IMG/VR virus record: IMGVR_UViG_3300031841_003662 | Span: 1 to 50,676 of that record | Strand: one strand, 5' to 3' | Length of the DNA stretch: 50,676 nt | Source of the DNA: a virus | Made by a program: the position numbers and the translations under genes | The notes under the pieces: generated by a model | What the model was told of the DNA's origin: nothing | Databases searched by the model: none | The model's input: only the letters and a program-made list of their open reading frames with translations | Part shown: piece after piece, positions 26,453 through 34,686 of the stretch | Numbering within the stretch: the first letter of the stretch is position 1 | How the letters are laid out: every line of letters starts with the position of its first letter

Positions 26453-26815
26453 GTGGCACACACTATTACGCTTTTAGGCGACCACAAAGGCTATACCCGT
26501 TCAAGGGTAAATGGCGCAGAATATGTGGTTGATGCGGCAATTGACATTACTACATATGATTCTGCTGGTGATGTTGGTGAATTGATTACCGCCTCAGAAT
26601 TGGGATTATCCTCAATTACCGCAGTAGAAATTACAGGACAAGAAGCAGTTAATGGAATTGCTGCGATTAGAACGGATTCTTCAGGAGACTATGAATCCTC
26701 TTCTTCGTTTAAAATTCTGTTTCTGCAACCTTCTGCTACTCCACAATTGTTGGAAGAAGAAGCAGATGATACCAATATTGGTATTGTTCGGGTTAGAGCA
26801 TACGGCAACCTTTGA
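26453..26815 (+). CDS. Beta-rich structural protein near capsid
   Basis: It starts at GTG after GAGGTG and encodes 120 residues, mostly beta-strand (MAHTITLLGDHKGYTRSRV). It contains acidic, low-charge sequence typical of capsid decoration or head-vertex proteins. No exact family is recognised. Its position directly between two other small capsid-linked genes supports a virion role. Confidence 0.6.
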   Translation: MAHTITLLGDHKGYTRSRVNGAEYVVDAAIDITTYDSAGDVGELITASELGLSSITAVEITGQEAVNGIAAIRTDSSGDYESSSSFKILFLQPSATPQLLEEEADDTNIGIVRVRAYGNL

Positions 26816-26824
26816 GGCGATAGC

Positions 26825-27160
26825 ATGGTTTCAGTAAAATTGACAGAAAACAGTCAATTAGGGAGCCGATTCGTTATTGAGGGATTAGAAGGGTGGACTG
26901 AGATTACTCGGAATGAAGCCGCTTCTATCTCTCTCCGAAGGGCGATTATTGGTCTTTCTGACACTAATTTAATGTTTGCTTTTGATGAAGAAGATAGAGA
27001 AGGTTTAATGAACCTATCTGAAAAACTTCTTAGGCTTGCGGCATTAGAATTAGATAAGGAAAGTCTTACTGCTCAAGAATTGTGCGATTTGCTTCTTCCT
27101 AAGCCAAAGGCTTTATCAAAGAAGAAAACCCCCAAAAAGTCTTCTTTGAAGACTGAATAA
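26825..27160 (+). CDS. Hypothetical protein of head module
   Basis: The 111-residue protein (MVSVKLTENSQLGSRFVIEG) has a beta-rich first half, an acidic helical second half (EDREGLMNLSEKLLRLAALEL) and a Lys/Pro-rich tail. It could be a connector or an assembly factor. The 50 bases after it contain a small inverted repeat and an AT-rich box. Confidence 0.6.
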   Translation: MVSVKLTENSQLGSRFVIEGLEGWTEITRNEAASISLRRAIIGLSDTNLMFAFDEEDREGLMNLSEKLLRLAALELDKESLTAQELCDLLLPKPKALSKKKTPKKSSLKTE

Positions 27161-27165
27161 CATCG

Positions 27166-27182
27166 CACCTCTTAAATAGGTG
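27166..27182 (+). promoter_or_regulatory. Small hairpin and AT box after capsid genes
   Basis: CACCT at 27166-27170 pairs with AGGTG at 27178-27182 around CTTAAAT, followed by T/G-rich bases. CTTAAATAGG also resembles an archaeal TATA element at a suitable distance (about 30 nt) upstream of the next ATG. It may be a weak terminator, a promoter or neither. Confidence 0.25.
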
Positions 27183-27210
27183 TTGTTGTTATCAACGGAT
27201 AGGTGATACT

Positions 27211-27492
27211 ATGGCGGGTCAAACTTGCAGGTCAAGCGGCGTTTTAGCGGCAGATAAAATTGTTTCAAATGAACAATGCTTATTAGTTTCTATTCACGCT
27301 TGCGAAACGGCTGGAGGAACAGGCGAAATTAGGGTTTATGATGGAACCAGCGCAAGCGGAACAGAAATCGCAAGGATTGTTTTAACTGCAAATCAAACAA
27401 TTGAATTTGATATGCATGGTGTTTTAGCGAGAAACGGATTGTTTTTCAAGAAACAATCTGGAACCGTTGCCTGTTCTATTGAATTTGCTTGA
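27211..27492 (+). CDS. Beta-rich virion protein (93 aa)
   Basis: The protein (MAGQTCRSSGVLAADKIVSN) is beta-rich with few charges and resembles phage structural accessory proteins that pack on the head or tail surface (EIRVYDGTSASGTEIARIV). GGTGATACT precedes the ATG. It is separated from the previous gene by a 50-base gap, one of the few in the window. Confidence 0.6.
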   Translation: MAGQTCRSSGVLAADKIVSNEQCLLVSIHACETAGGTGEIRVYDGTSASGTEIARIVLTANQTIEFDMHGVLARNGLFFKKQSGTVACSIEFA

Positions 27493-27501
27493 GGTGATTT
27501 T

Positions 27502-27882
27502 ATGCCAGCATTAAATACAGAAACCCGTTTGGTTATGACGATTCTTTTCGTTGGAACCGTTAGCGGAGCAAATGTTTTCTTTTACGCAAATTATGGAACA
27601 GGTTTCCCACACGGCACTTTAGCCCATGCAATTCTATTTGGGTTGATTACTGTCGGTGCTATCATGGTTTTGAAAGCACTATTTGATATTGCTCTTAATG
27701 ATAGAATTGAGATGTATCTTCTTGACCAAAGAATCAAAGCATATTGGGAAAGAAAATCAAAAGAAGAAGCCCAAAGGCAAAAAATTCGTGAAACCTATAA
27801 AACTACTATAATTGCTCAATCCCCTACTTATGAATCGGCTGAAAATTCTATTGGAAATGAATTTTTAGCGGCTTTACAGTAG
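27502..27882 (+). CDS. Small membrane protein, two TM segments
   Basis: The 126-residue protein has two hydrophobic segments, about residues 10-28 (VMTILFVGTVSGANVFFYA) and 38-62 (LAHAILFGLITVGAIMVLKAL), then a charged helical tail that would face the cytoplasm if the N-terminus is also inside. It could be a holin-like, virion-membrane or host-interaction protein. It precedes another membrane protein and a GTPase, so the three may form a unit. Confidence 0.65.
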   Translation: MPALNTETRLVMTILFVGTVSGANVFFYANYGTGFPHGTLAHAILFGLITVGAIMVLKALFDIALNDRIEMYLLDQRIKAYWERKSKEEAQRQKIRETYKTTIIAQSPTYESAENSIGNEFLAALQ

Positions 27883-27890
27883 GTGATTAA

Positions 27891-28106
27891 ATGATTGGCG
27901 ACTGGTTGGGATTTTCCGATTCCGATTATATGTATAATCAAACTAGAGCGCATTCTGCTGATATTTTTTTTCTTAAAGCAAAGGCTTGGTTTTACGGTAT
28001 TACTTGCACCGTTGCTGGCTTTTTGTTTGGGAATATCATGGGTGTTTTTGATTTAAATATCATGGGTTTCCTGTTTGACACTTTGTTAAACGGGTGGGGG
28101 CATTAA
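27891..28106 (+). CDS. Small membrane protein (71 aa)
   Basis: The product MIGDWLGFSDSDYMYNQTR has an N-terminal polar part and one or two hydrophobic segments (about 30-68, AWFYGITCTVAGFLFGNIMG and on). Its stop overlaps the GTPase start (TAATG), so expression is coupled to it. No family is recognised. Confidence 0.65.
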   Translation: MIGDWLGFSDSDYMYNQTRAHSADIFFLKAKAWFYGITCTVAGFLFGNIMGVFDLNIMGFLFDTLLNGWGH

Positions 28107-28768
28107 TGTCATTAATGACAGGCTTTGCTATTTTAGTCGGTGAAGCAATTATAGGATTCTACAAAAAGGTTCACGCAATTAATTTTGGAGTTTACGGGGC
28201 CACAATGGTAGGAAAAACAACATTAAGTCATCAGTTAAGAACAAGGGGAGAAGTGCCTACAATACAAGAAAGAACAGTTGGAAAGCATAGAGCCTCAAGA
28301 AAAACAGTTAAAATAGACGGAGAATCCCATACAGTAAGGAGCGCAGATATTGGCGGAGAAGCAATTTATTGGAAGCAATGGGAAAAAGATATGCGAGAAA
28401 GAAGAGTAAAGTATGTTATATTTATGATTGACCACCGACACTTAGATAGTAATTCAAATTTAGACCACCAATTAGCATGGAAGTTTTTAGTAGATACAAT
28501 TATTTCAAACACATGGTCAAACGGTAAAAAGAAAAGAGATTCAGATTTTCCTATGGCTGTTGGTATTTGGGCAAATAAATATGATGTTTGGGGAGAAAAA
28601 CATAAGTCTGATAAAGAAATAGACAAACATGAAATTTTTGAGCCATTCACATATGGAATGAGAAAACTAAATGATAAAGGAATACCGTGTTTTAAGTATA
28701 TTGTATCAGCAAAATCACAACCAGAAATGGTGTATAAAGGGATTACCACAATGATAAAGGACTACTGA
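28106..28768 (+). CDS. Membrane-anchored Ras/Arf-like small GTPase
   Basis: The 220-residue protein has a hydrophobic N-terminus (about residues 3-19) and then the full set of small-GTPase motifs: G1 GATMVGKTT (31-39), a Thr-containing switch I (TIQERT, 52-57), G3 ADIGGE (80-85, like Arf DxGGQ), G4 NKYD (157-160) and G5 SAK (201-203). It should bind and hydrolyse GTP. The order and spacing fit the Ras/Arf superfamily, not a DNA motor. The Gln after GG is Glu, which may lower hydrolysis. The start is at ATG 28106, coupled to the membrane gene. Its role in a virus is unknown. Confidence 0.8.
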   Translation: MSLMTGFAILVGEAIIGFYKKVHAINFGVYGATMVGKTTLSHQLRTRGEVPTIQERTVGKHRASRKTVKIDGESHTVRSADIGGEAIYWKQWEKDMRERRVKYVIFMIDHRHLDSNSNLDHQLAWKFLVDTIISNTWSNGKKKRDSDFPMAVGIWANKYDVWGEKHKSDKEIDKHEIFEPFTYGMRKLNDKGIPCFKYIVSAKSQPEMVYKGITTMIKDY

Positions 28769-28773
28769 TTATT

Positions 28774-29079
28774 ATGTGGAAAGATATTTTAAAGGGTAGA
28801 GGGTCAGCAAGGAAATTAAATCATAGTTTTTTGAAACAACTCACTTTAAGTTTGGCTAACAAACACAAAGGAAAAACACTTGCCAAAGACGAATTTCTAG
28901 ACTTTTTAGAACAAATAAGACTAATTTATTCTCTTAAACACACAAACATACCGCTAGACCGAATTAGCGTCCCTGTTGTAAGAATATTAAAAAGAAATAA
29001 TTTATTAGAAGTTAAGGCAAAAAGACTTGGCCCAGAAGAGTATAGAAAAGAAGAAAAATTTTATATTTTTAAGGAGTGA
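28774..29079 (+). CDS. Tagged protein (MWKDILK)
   Basis: The 101-residue product begins MWKDILKGRGSARK, the tag with no residue between Met and Trp. The rest looks like a winged-helix domain (FLDFLEQIRLIYSLKHTNIP and VPVVRILKRNNLLEVKAKR). The leader TGATTATTATGTGG is repeated at the next tagged gene. Confidence 0.65.
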   Translation: MWKDILKGRGSARKLNHSFLKQLTLSLANKHKGKTLAKDEFLDFLEQIRLIYSLKHTNIPLDRISVPVVRILKRNNLLEVKAKRLGPEEYRKEEKFYIFKE

Positions 29080-29084
29080 TTATT

Positions 29085-29624
29085 ATGTGGTTTGATGTTA
29101 TCAAGGCCCTTCAAAGAATTGCTCTTAGTAAAAACGATAAAATAACAAAAGAAAACACAAGGCAAAAAGAGAGTATTAAACCCAAAGGCTTATGGTATTC
29201 GTTTAGTTTAGGAAGTGGGTGGATGAAAAGAAATATGTTTGATTATGGTTGGCTACGCTCATATAAATATATTTTGTATTTGGACACTTCCCAATTAAAC
29301 ATTTTACAAATCAAAAATTTAGAAGATGCTAAGGACTTTTATGAAAAATTTGGCCTTAAAACTGACCCTTTTAGAGTAATAGCAAAATGGGATATTGTTG
29401 CTTACACATATGATGGAGTAGAATTATTAAATTACGAGTCATGGGTAAGACCAGCCTATTCGGTTAGCAAAGACGAAGATGCTCTCATGGATATGTTTTA
29501 CGGATGGGACATGGATTCAGGTTGTATCTGGAATACTCAAAATTTAAAGGTTAAAAAAGTAAAGCCTATTGAACAACGACACTACAATAAACAAGATGAA
29601 GAATTATATGGAGGATATGAATAA
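29085..29624 (+). CDS. Tagged protein (MWFDVIK)
   Basis: The start at ATG 29085 follows AAGGAGTGATT, preferred to GTG 29076. The protein begins MWFDVIKALQRIALSK, the tag. The 179 residues that follow are mixed alpha/beta with many aromatics (GLWYSFSLGSGWMKRNMFDYGW) and look folded, but no family is recognised. The stop overlaps the next start (TAATG). Confidence 0.65.
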   Translation: MWFDVIKALQRIALSKNDKITKENTRQKESIKPKGLWYSFSLGSGWMKRNMFDYGWLRSYKYILYLDTSQLNILQIKNLEDAKDFYEKFGLKTDPFRVIAKWDIVAYTYDGVELLNYESWVRPAYSVSKDEDALMDMFYGWDMDSGCIWNTQNLKVKKVKPIEQRHYNKQDEELYGGYE

Positions 29625-30253
29625 TGTATCAGCAACCGCAATTAATTAGCAACCAAACTGCACTAGCATTTTTGCCAAAACTGCAACAGTTTAGAGCCGC
29701 AGGACAAATTGAAGAATATAAATATGATTCAATCAAGCCAAAGAAAAAACTAAAAGAAATCACAAAGGTTCTCATGCCCGAAAAGAAAAAGATTCTTTTT
29801 GTAAAATACGGATACAAATTTAATCTAAAGGATAGATGTGTTGTTTGTGGAATGCACCATGTTTGGGAAGCAGGTGATTTTCTTCGCCCTCCAATTCCTT
29901 TAGACCGTGTGGAAAAAGGGAGGCCATTAAGAGGAACCTATTGTCCTAAACACGCTTCTGTTCATAAACAGATGGAAATGCTACAACAACAGATTCTTGC
30001 AGAACAACACGGATTAGATTTCAAGGCATTTATCCCAAGACCAAAAATGCCTCAAATGAGCAAAAAGGGGCCATTAACCTCCCTATCTCAAAATGATATT
30101 GCCTCGCTCTCGGCCATCGGATATATTATAACCTCACCCGACATGAGAGAAACGGAAACGCCAATTGATGAGGTCAAGCGTCTAACCAATGAGATTCAAA
30201 ACGCTAATGTGCGTATTCAGGAACTATTAAACAAAAAGGACGGTGAAAAATAA
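29624..30253 (+). CDS. Zinc-binding hypothetical protein
   Basis: The 209-residue protein contains C72-x2-C75 (CVVCGMHH) and C107-x2-H110 (CPKH), a treble-clef or ribbon-like metal site. The C-terminal part is helical (EVKRLTNEIQNANVRIQEL), probably coiled coil. It lies between accessory genes and the connector region. Function unknown; DNA or protein binding is plausible. Confidence 0.6.
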   Translation: MYQQPQLISNQTALAFLPKLQQFRAAGQIEEYKYDSIKPKKKLKEITKVLMPEKKKILFVKYGYKFNLKDRCVVCGMHHVWEAGDFLRPPIPLDRVEKGRPLRGTYCPKHASVHKQMEMLQQQILAEQHGLDFKAFIPRPKMPQMSKKGPLTSLSQNDIASLSAIGYIITSPDMRETETPIDEVKRLTNEIQNANVRIQELLNKKDGEK

Positions 30254-30903
30254 TGGTATTTGGAACAAGTAATAAAACAGTTTTAGGGGCGGTTCAAGCC
30301 CAAAACGACCAGCAATTTAAGAATGTAAATAACCTGCTTTCTTTGCAGGATAATCATGTTGAAGAATTCTTCCAATATCACGGTGAAAAGTTTTTGCAAG
30401 CACTTGAGAAATTAATGGAAGATGTTGTTCAAAGAGTCGTTTCTCAGATGTTAGGAAATTTAGCATTTATTACAGATTCAACGACAGGTGGCCTTAAAAT
30501 TCATCCCGATGCTATGAGAGAATTTGAAAGAATTACTCAAGAAAACATTGACCTTGACATTCAACAGATTTTAGCAGTTGCTCTAAACACCGAGGTTATA
30601 AACCAGCGAAAATTGGCTAAACAACAATACCTAGAATCTCAAGGTTTTGGAGGCGCAGGTGGCCCTTCGGCAGGTCAGGCTATCGCAGGTATTACTGGAC
30701 AAACGCAACAATACCAGCAAATGCAGGGGGCCATGAATAACGGGTCAGGCTACCCCATTCCCCCAAGCGGAACAGACGGCTATGGCCGTCCATATTGGAT
30801 TGACCCGAATAATGGTCAAATGTCATACGAACCGCCATCAAGCGGCTTACATCTCGGTTCTGCAATTCAAAAGGGTGCGGCTTGGGCTAAATGGTTAATG
30901 TGA
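30253..30903 (+). CDS. Hypothetical virion protein with Gly/Gln-rich tail
   Basis: The 216-residue protein has a helical N-terminal half (NHVEEFFQYHGEKFLQALEKLM) and a Gly-, Gln- and Pro-rich second half, ending GAAWAKWLM. The low-complexity tail and neighbours suggest a structural role. The Trp-rich C-terminus is only loosely like the tag. No family is recognised. Confidence 0.6.
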   Translation: MVFGTSNKTVLGAVQAQNDQQFKNVNNLLSLQDNHVEEFFQYHGEKFLQALEKLMEDVVQRVVSQMLGNLAFITDSTTGGLKIHPDAMREFERITQENIDLDIQQILAVALNTEVINQRKLAKQQYLESQGFGGAGGPSAGQAIAGITGQTQQYQQMQGAMNNGSGYPIPPSGTDGYGRPYWIDPNNGQMSYEPPSSGLHLGSAIQKGAAWAKWLM

Positions 30904-30912
30904 GGAATCTAA

Positions 30913-33366
30913 GTGAAAATTAGATATTATCGCGTTAAATCTGCAAGTGGTGGAAAACCACCACCCATTGAATTTAACTTGCGATATGCTACCCAAGAAA
31001 TTTTAAAATATATTTTGGATGATTTTGTTCAACAAGATAATGGAAAGCCTTACGACGATATTCCAGAAATTTTAACAGAGACTTTTATTAAAAATAATAA
31101 AAGTGCCGACTTTAAAAGTATGATTAAAAATGCTATTTCTCAAATTAAAGAAACGGATTTAGACGATTTAGAAATTGACAATTTAGACCCAAAGGGGGCA
31201 GAAGTGGTTAATACTTTGAAGTCTATGTTTCCTAACCTTAAATTAAAAGAATTAAAAGGAACAGTCCGAAGCAGAATTTTGGAAGAACCCGATGACTTAC
31301 AGATGTCTGTGAGTTTTTCAAATAAAGGATTAAACAATGAAGAGTTTAAGAAATATAAGGAGGCTTTGAAAAAAGACATACAAATTTCTTCTCCTTCGGA
31401 AGACACATACAGAATTACTTTAGATGAAGAACCTTTTAATTTGTCTGCTATTGATGCTACATCTGGAACAATTGATTTAGATACTGTGGAAGCCTTTGAT
31501 AAATTAAAAGATAGGGAAGTAGAAAGCAAATTACAGAAGTTATTTGTTTTAGGATTTAACAATATTAGTCTAAGAGATAGAAGAAAAATTCAAGAAAAAA
31601 AGGATGGAACAAGGGAAACTTCCGATGAAACTTTAAATTATTTGAGAGATGAAGTTAATTTACCTAAAAGTTTTAACGACCTTTTGATTCCAGCCGATAA
31701 ACTAATTGAGGCAAGAGAGGCAGAATATGACTATTTAACAATAGAATCATTTTTAATTTCAAGTGGACTTATTGTTGAATTTTCAGAGTTATACAAAAAC
31801 ATTATTAAGACAATGAAAAGCAAAACTCTTTCTATTGATAGGCAAGTTAGTGAAGATGTTGAAAAGGTTTTAGGTAATTCTGGACGCTTCTTGGAATTAA
31901 TGAAACGCTTTGAGGAAAGCGTAAAGGACGCAAAAAGTTTAATTGGGGCAAGTCCAGAAGATAAAGAAGAAGGGGAAACCACTGAAAGCCTAAGAGAAAA
32001 ATTTAAAATTAAAGCGACAAATAGAATTCAAGAAATTGATAAAGCCATTCGCTTTATGGGTTCTCCTACAATTGAATTCAGAAATGTTGGAAAAGAAGGA
32101 ACAACAGAGAAATTTAAACAGCCTAACCGTTTGAAAAAACTTTCTACACAATTAAGAGGAATAGCAAACGACATGGCAGCAATTTTTAATAAAAATGATA
32201 AAGTCGTTGCAGAATTGTATGACGGGCTAATTCCTTTTTCTAGAAAAATAGCGAGAGAATTAGATTCAATTATTTTGAAAAAGGATTTAGCGGAACTTAA
32301 TCATATTAAATTACCAGAAACATACGGCATTAAAATTCCAGGATTGTCTAAAAAAGAATCTATTGATTTAACTCTTGGTGAGATTCTATCTCAGCCCGAA
32401 CTTAGAATACAAGAAATGGCCGAAGAAGAAAATAGAGATGCTGTTAAAGAACTTCAAAACGAAATTAGAGAATTAGAAGCGAGCAATAAAGAAAATAAAG
32501 AAGAGTTAGTCGCACAAAAAGAAAGTCAAATAAATGCACTTAATGATGCATTAGATGAAATTAAACCCGAAATGCTTGCTACTTTCAAAAATGCGGGTAT
32601 TACAGATGAAGATGGCGACTTCACAGAGAAATTCATTGGCGATATAGAAAAACTATTTAACGAAGATATTAAAGAAATGGTGGCTGAATTAAAAGAAAAA
32701 GTAGAAAAGTCATCTATTATTCAAAAGAATGCGGATAGCAAAGAACAAATAAATGCTTTCGTTGCTCAATTTGAAGCCATGCCAAATAAAGAAGGATTTA
32801 AGTCCTTTGAAAACTTAAGCAAAAAAATCCGAAAGAAAAAGGAAGAAAATGTCATTTCTCTTAGAAGAGAAGTAAAAGAACTTCTCAAAGAAGCAAAAAC
32901 AGAATACGAATTTGGCGGAAAAAGGGATTCTGCTCAAAGAGAAGGATATAAACAATACAAAAAGGCATCGGGAGAAAATATCGCAAAAAAATACTTTGAG
33001 GCGGCACAGAAAAACGATACGGATGAAATTATGAATTTGATGTCGGGAAACAAATCTTTCTTTAAGTCATCTTTAAAATTACTAAAGAATATTTCTAAAT
33101 ATGAGATTGAGGTTAAATTAGGCAAAGACAAAGACGGAAACCCTAAGTATTCTTTCCTAACCTACAAAGAAATTTTATCAAAGGAAGTAGATACCAGCCT
33201 ACTGCCAAAAGGAAAAATGGGCCAAGACAGATTTAAACCAAATAGGCAACCAAAAATTGGTGTATCTAAATTTAAAAGGGTTCAAAAGGGCGAATTTGCT
33301 AGATTTATGGATTTGATTTCTGCGGGATTAAAAGATATTGAGTATGAATTACAGGAGATGGTTTGA
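30913..33366 (+). CDS. Large charged protein of unknown function (817 aa)
   Basis: It starts at GTG after TGAGGAATCT. The protein is Lys/Glu-rich and helical with coiled coils around residues 510-600 (KELQNEIRELEASNKENKEE). The C-terminus contains RFMDLISAGLKDIEYELQEMV, whose MDLISAG resembles ADLVSAG at the end of the tagged protein ending at 3060. It is the fourth very large charged protein of the window and lies beside the head-tail connector genes. No catalytic motif is visible. Confidence 0.72.
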   Translation: MKIRYYRVKSASGGKPPPIEFNLRYATQEILKYILDDFVQQDNGKPYDDIPEILTETFIKNNKSADFKSMIKNAISQIKETDLDDLEIDNLDPKGAEVVNTLKSMFPNLKLKELKGTVRSRILEEPDDLQMSVSFSNKGLNNEEFKKYKEALKKDIQISSPSEDTYRITLDEEPFNLSAIDATSGTIDLDTVEAFDKLKDREVESKLQKLFVLGFNNISLRDRRKIQEKKDGTRETSDETLNYLRDEVNLPKSFNDLLIPADKLIEAREAEYDYLTIESFLISSGLIVEFSELYKNIIKTMKSKTLSIDRQVSEDVEKVLGNSGRFLELMKRFEESVKDAKSLIGASPEDKEEGETTESLREKFKIKATNRIQEIDKAIRFMGSPTIEFRNVGKEGTTEKFKQPNRLKKLSTQLRGIANDMAAIFNKNDKVVAELYDGLIPFSRKIARELDSIILKKDLAELNHIKLPETYGIKIPGLSKKESIDLTLGEILSQPELRIQEMAEEENRDAVKELQNEIRELEASNKENKEELVAQKESQINALNDALDEIKPEMLATFKNAGITDEDGDFTEKFIGDIEKLFNEDIKEMVAELKEKVEKSSIIQKNADSKEQINAFVAQFEAMPNKEGFKSFENLSKKIRKKKEENVISLRREVKELLKEAKTEYEFGGKRDSAQREGYKQYKKASGENIAKKYFEAAQKNDTDEIMNLMSGNKSFFKSSLKLLKNISKYEIEVKLGKDKDGNPKYSFLTYKEILSKEVDTSLLPKGKMGQDRFKPNRQPKIGVSKFKRVQKGEFARFMDLISAGLKDIEYELQEMV

Positions 33367-34682
33367 TGAGCATTACTAATTCACCAAGCGATTATACTGC
33401 AATTAATGTGGATTATGCCACAGGTTCTGGGTTTTATACTGATAAGTCTGCTGTTGCTAATTTACTTCAAGTTCCTGCATTTACCTCTTCAACATATCCT
33501 AGTGAATCTCAAGTCGGTGAAATTATTAAAAGAGTAGAAGGTATGATTGATGAAAAAGTTAAGCGTTCTTATCGCCCCCTTCTTCACAAAAATGAGCATT
33601 ATAATTTTGAATTTGTAAATCACCCAATGCAAACATACTACGGTGGGTATGTTGGTTTTATTCAATTGACCACACTTAAACTACGCAAGGTAGTTTCTTT
33701 GCGCGTTTGGCAAGGAAACCGCTACATTGAATTAGCATCTGCTCAAGCACAGATTAAACTTCTTGAGAATTACAGAGACATTTATTCAATTGTTTTGCAA
33801 TTACCAAATGGTGGGACAGAATTTGAAATGCTATCCGAATCTGCAATTGGTGGCTCTTTGTCTAACAGTGAGTTTAATAATGCTTACGGAATCAAGACTA
33901 CAAATGATGAAATTGTTGCATTAATCAATGAACAATTTCCATCCAAGACTTCAACCTTTACAAAGGCTACGGCAGCAAAAAGCCTCATTTCTTCTTCTCT
34001 ATCTATTTCTGACCTTTTCTATGCCCAAAAAGACTCGGAAGACAGCACCAATTTACTCATCTCATCCCTGCTTGCAGGGGAAGACGGGTCGGAATGTAAG
34101 GTCAAAATTAGAACACAACAAGCAATTACACACACAAATGGAAGCACTAACCTTGTTGTGGCTGATTCGTCTAAATTAGTTGTAGGTATGGAGATAGAAG
34201 ATAACAATAATCATATTCCTAGTGGAACAACAATTACTGCTATTGTTGATTCAACAAACATTACTATGTCTGCCGCCGCAACAAATACAGGTTCAGGCAC
34301 AGGAACATTTACTGCAATTGATACTTCTGTTCCTACTTTAGCAACAATTACTAAATTTACAGATAAGCAGGACTTGAAGAGACTTGGTTCTTTCTGGACA
34401 ATTAAAGACGAAGCAAGAATTTTCTTCTTGAGGGATTATCCATATCACACACAAAACTCTGTAATCATTTCATATATTGCTGGTGATTCAAGAGTTCCCT
34501 CCACAATTCACGAAGCCGCCACAAAATTAACTGCGGCAGAAATTTTAAGACATGACGACCAAACAATTCTCGTTGCTGAAACAGGCGCAAATATTTCTAC
34601 AAAAGAAAAATATGATATTTTGCGAAAAGAAGCGATGGATATTTTAAGCGGAAAAGGCGATATTGTTTTCTTGGTGGAGTGA
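33366..34682 (+). CDS. Head-tail connector-like protein with Ig-like insertion
   Basis: The 438-residue protein begins MSITNSPSDYTAINVDYATG. The N-terminal part (SQVGEIIKRVEGMIDEKVKRSYRP) and the C-terminal part (HEAATKLTAAEILRHDDQTI) look like a phage head-completion protein. Between them, about residues 255-315, TNLVVADSSKLVVGMEIEDN and NITMSAAATNTGSG form the common VGM...SAAA beta-sandwich repeat of virion proteins. The start was moved to ATG 33366, overlapping the previous stop (TGATG). Confidence 0.65.
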   Translation: MSITNSPSDYTAINVDYATGSGFYTDKSAVANLLQVPAFTSSTYPSESQVGEIIKRVEGMIDEKVKRSYRPLLHKNEHYNFEFVNHPMQTYYGGYVGFIQLTTLKLRKVVSLRVWQGNRYIELASAQAQIKLLENYRDIYSIVLQLPNGGTEFEMLSESAIGGSLSNSEFNNAYGIKTTNDEIVALINEQFPSKTSTFTKATAAKSLISSSLSISDLFYAQKDSEDSTNLLISSLLAGEDGSECKVKIRTQQAITHTNGSTNLVVADSSKLVVGMEIEDNNNHIPSGTTITAIVDSTNITMSAAATNTGSGTGTFTAIDTSVPTLATITKFTDKQDLKRLGSFWTIKDEARIFFLRDYPYHTQNSVIISYIAGDSRVPSTIHEAATKLTAAEILRHDDQTILVAETGANISTKEKYDILRKEAMDILSGKGDIVFLVE

Positions 34683-34686
34683 TATT

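Noticed and set aside
30882-30903. C-terminal GAAWAKWLM of the protein ending at 30903 as a tag.
   Set aside because: It has Trp and hydrophobics but lacks the D/N/E-[I/V] pair, so it was left out of the tag count.
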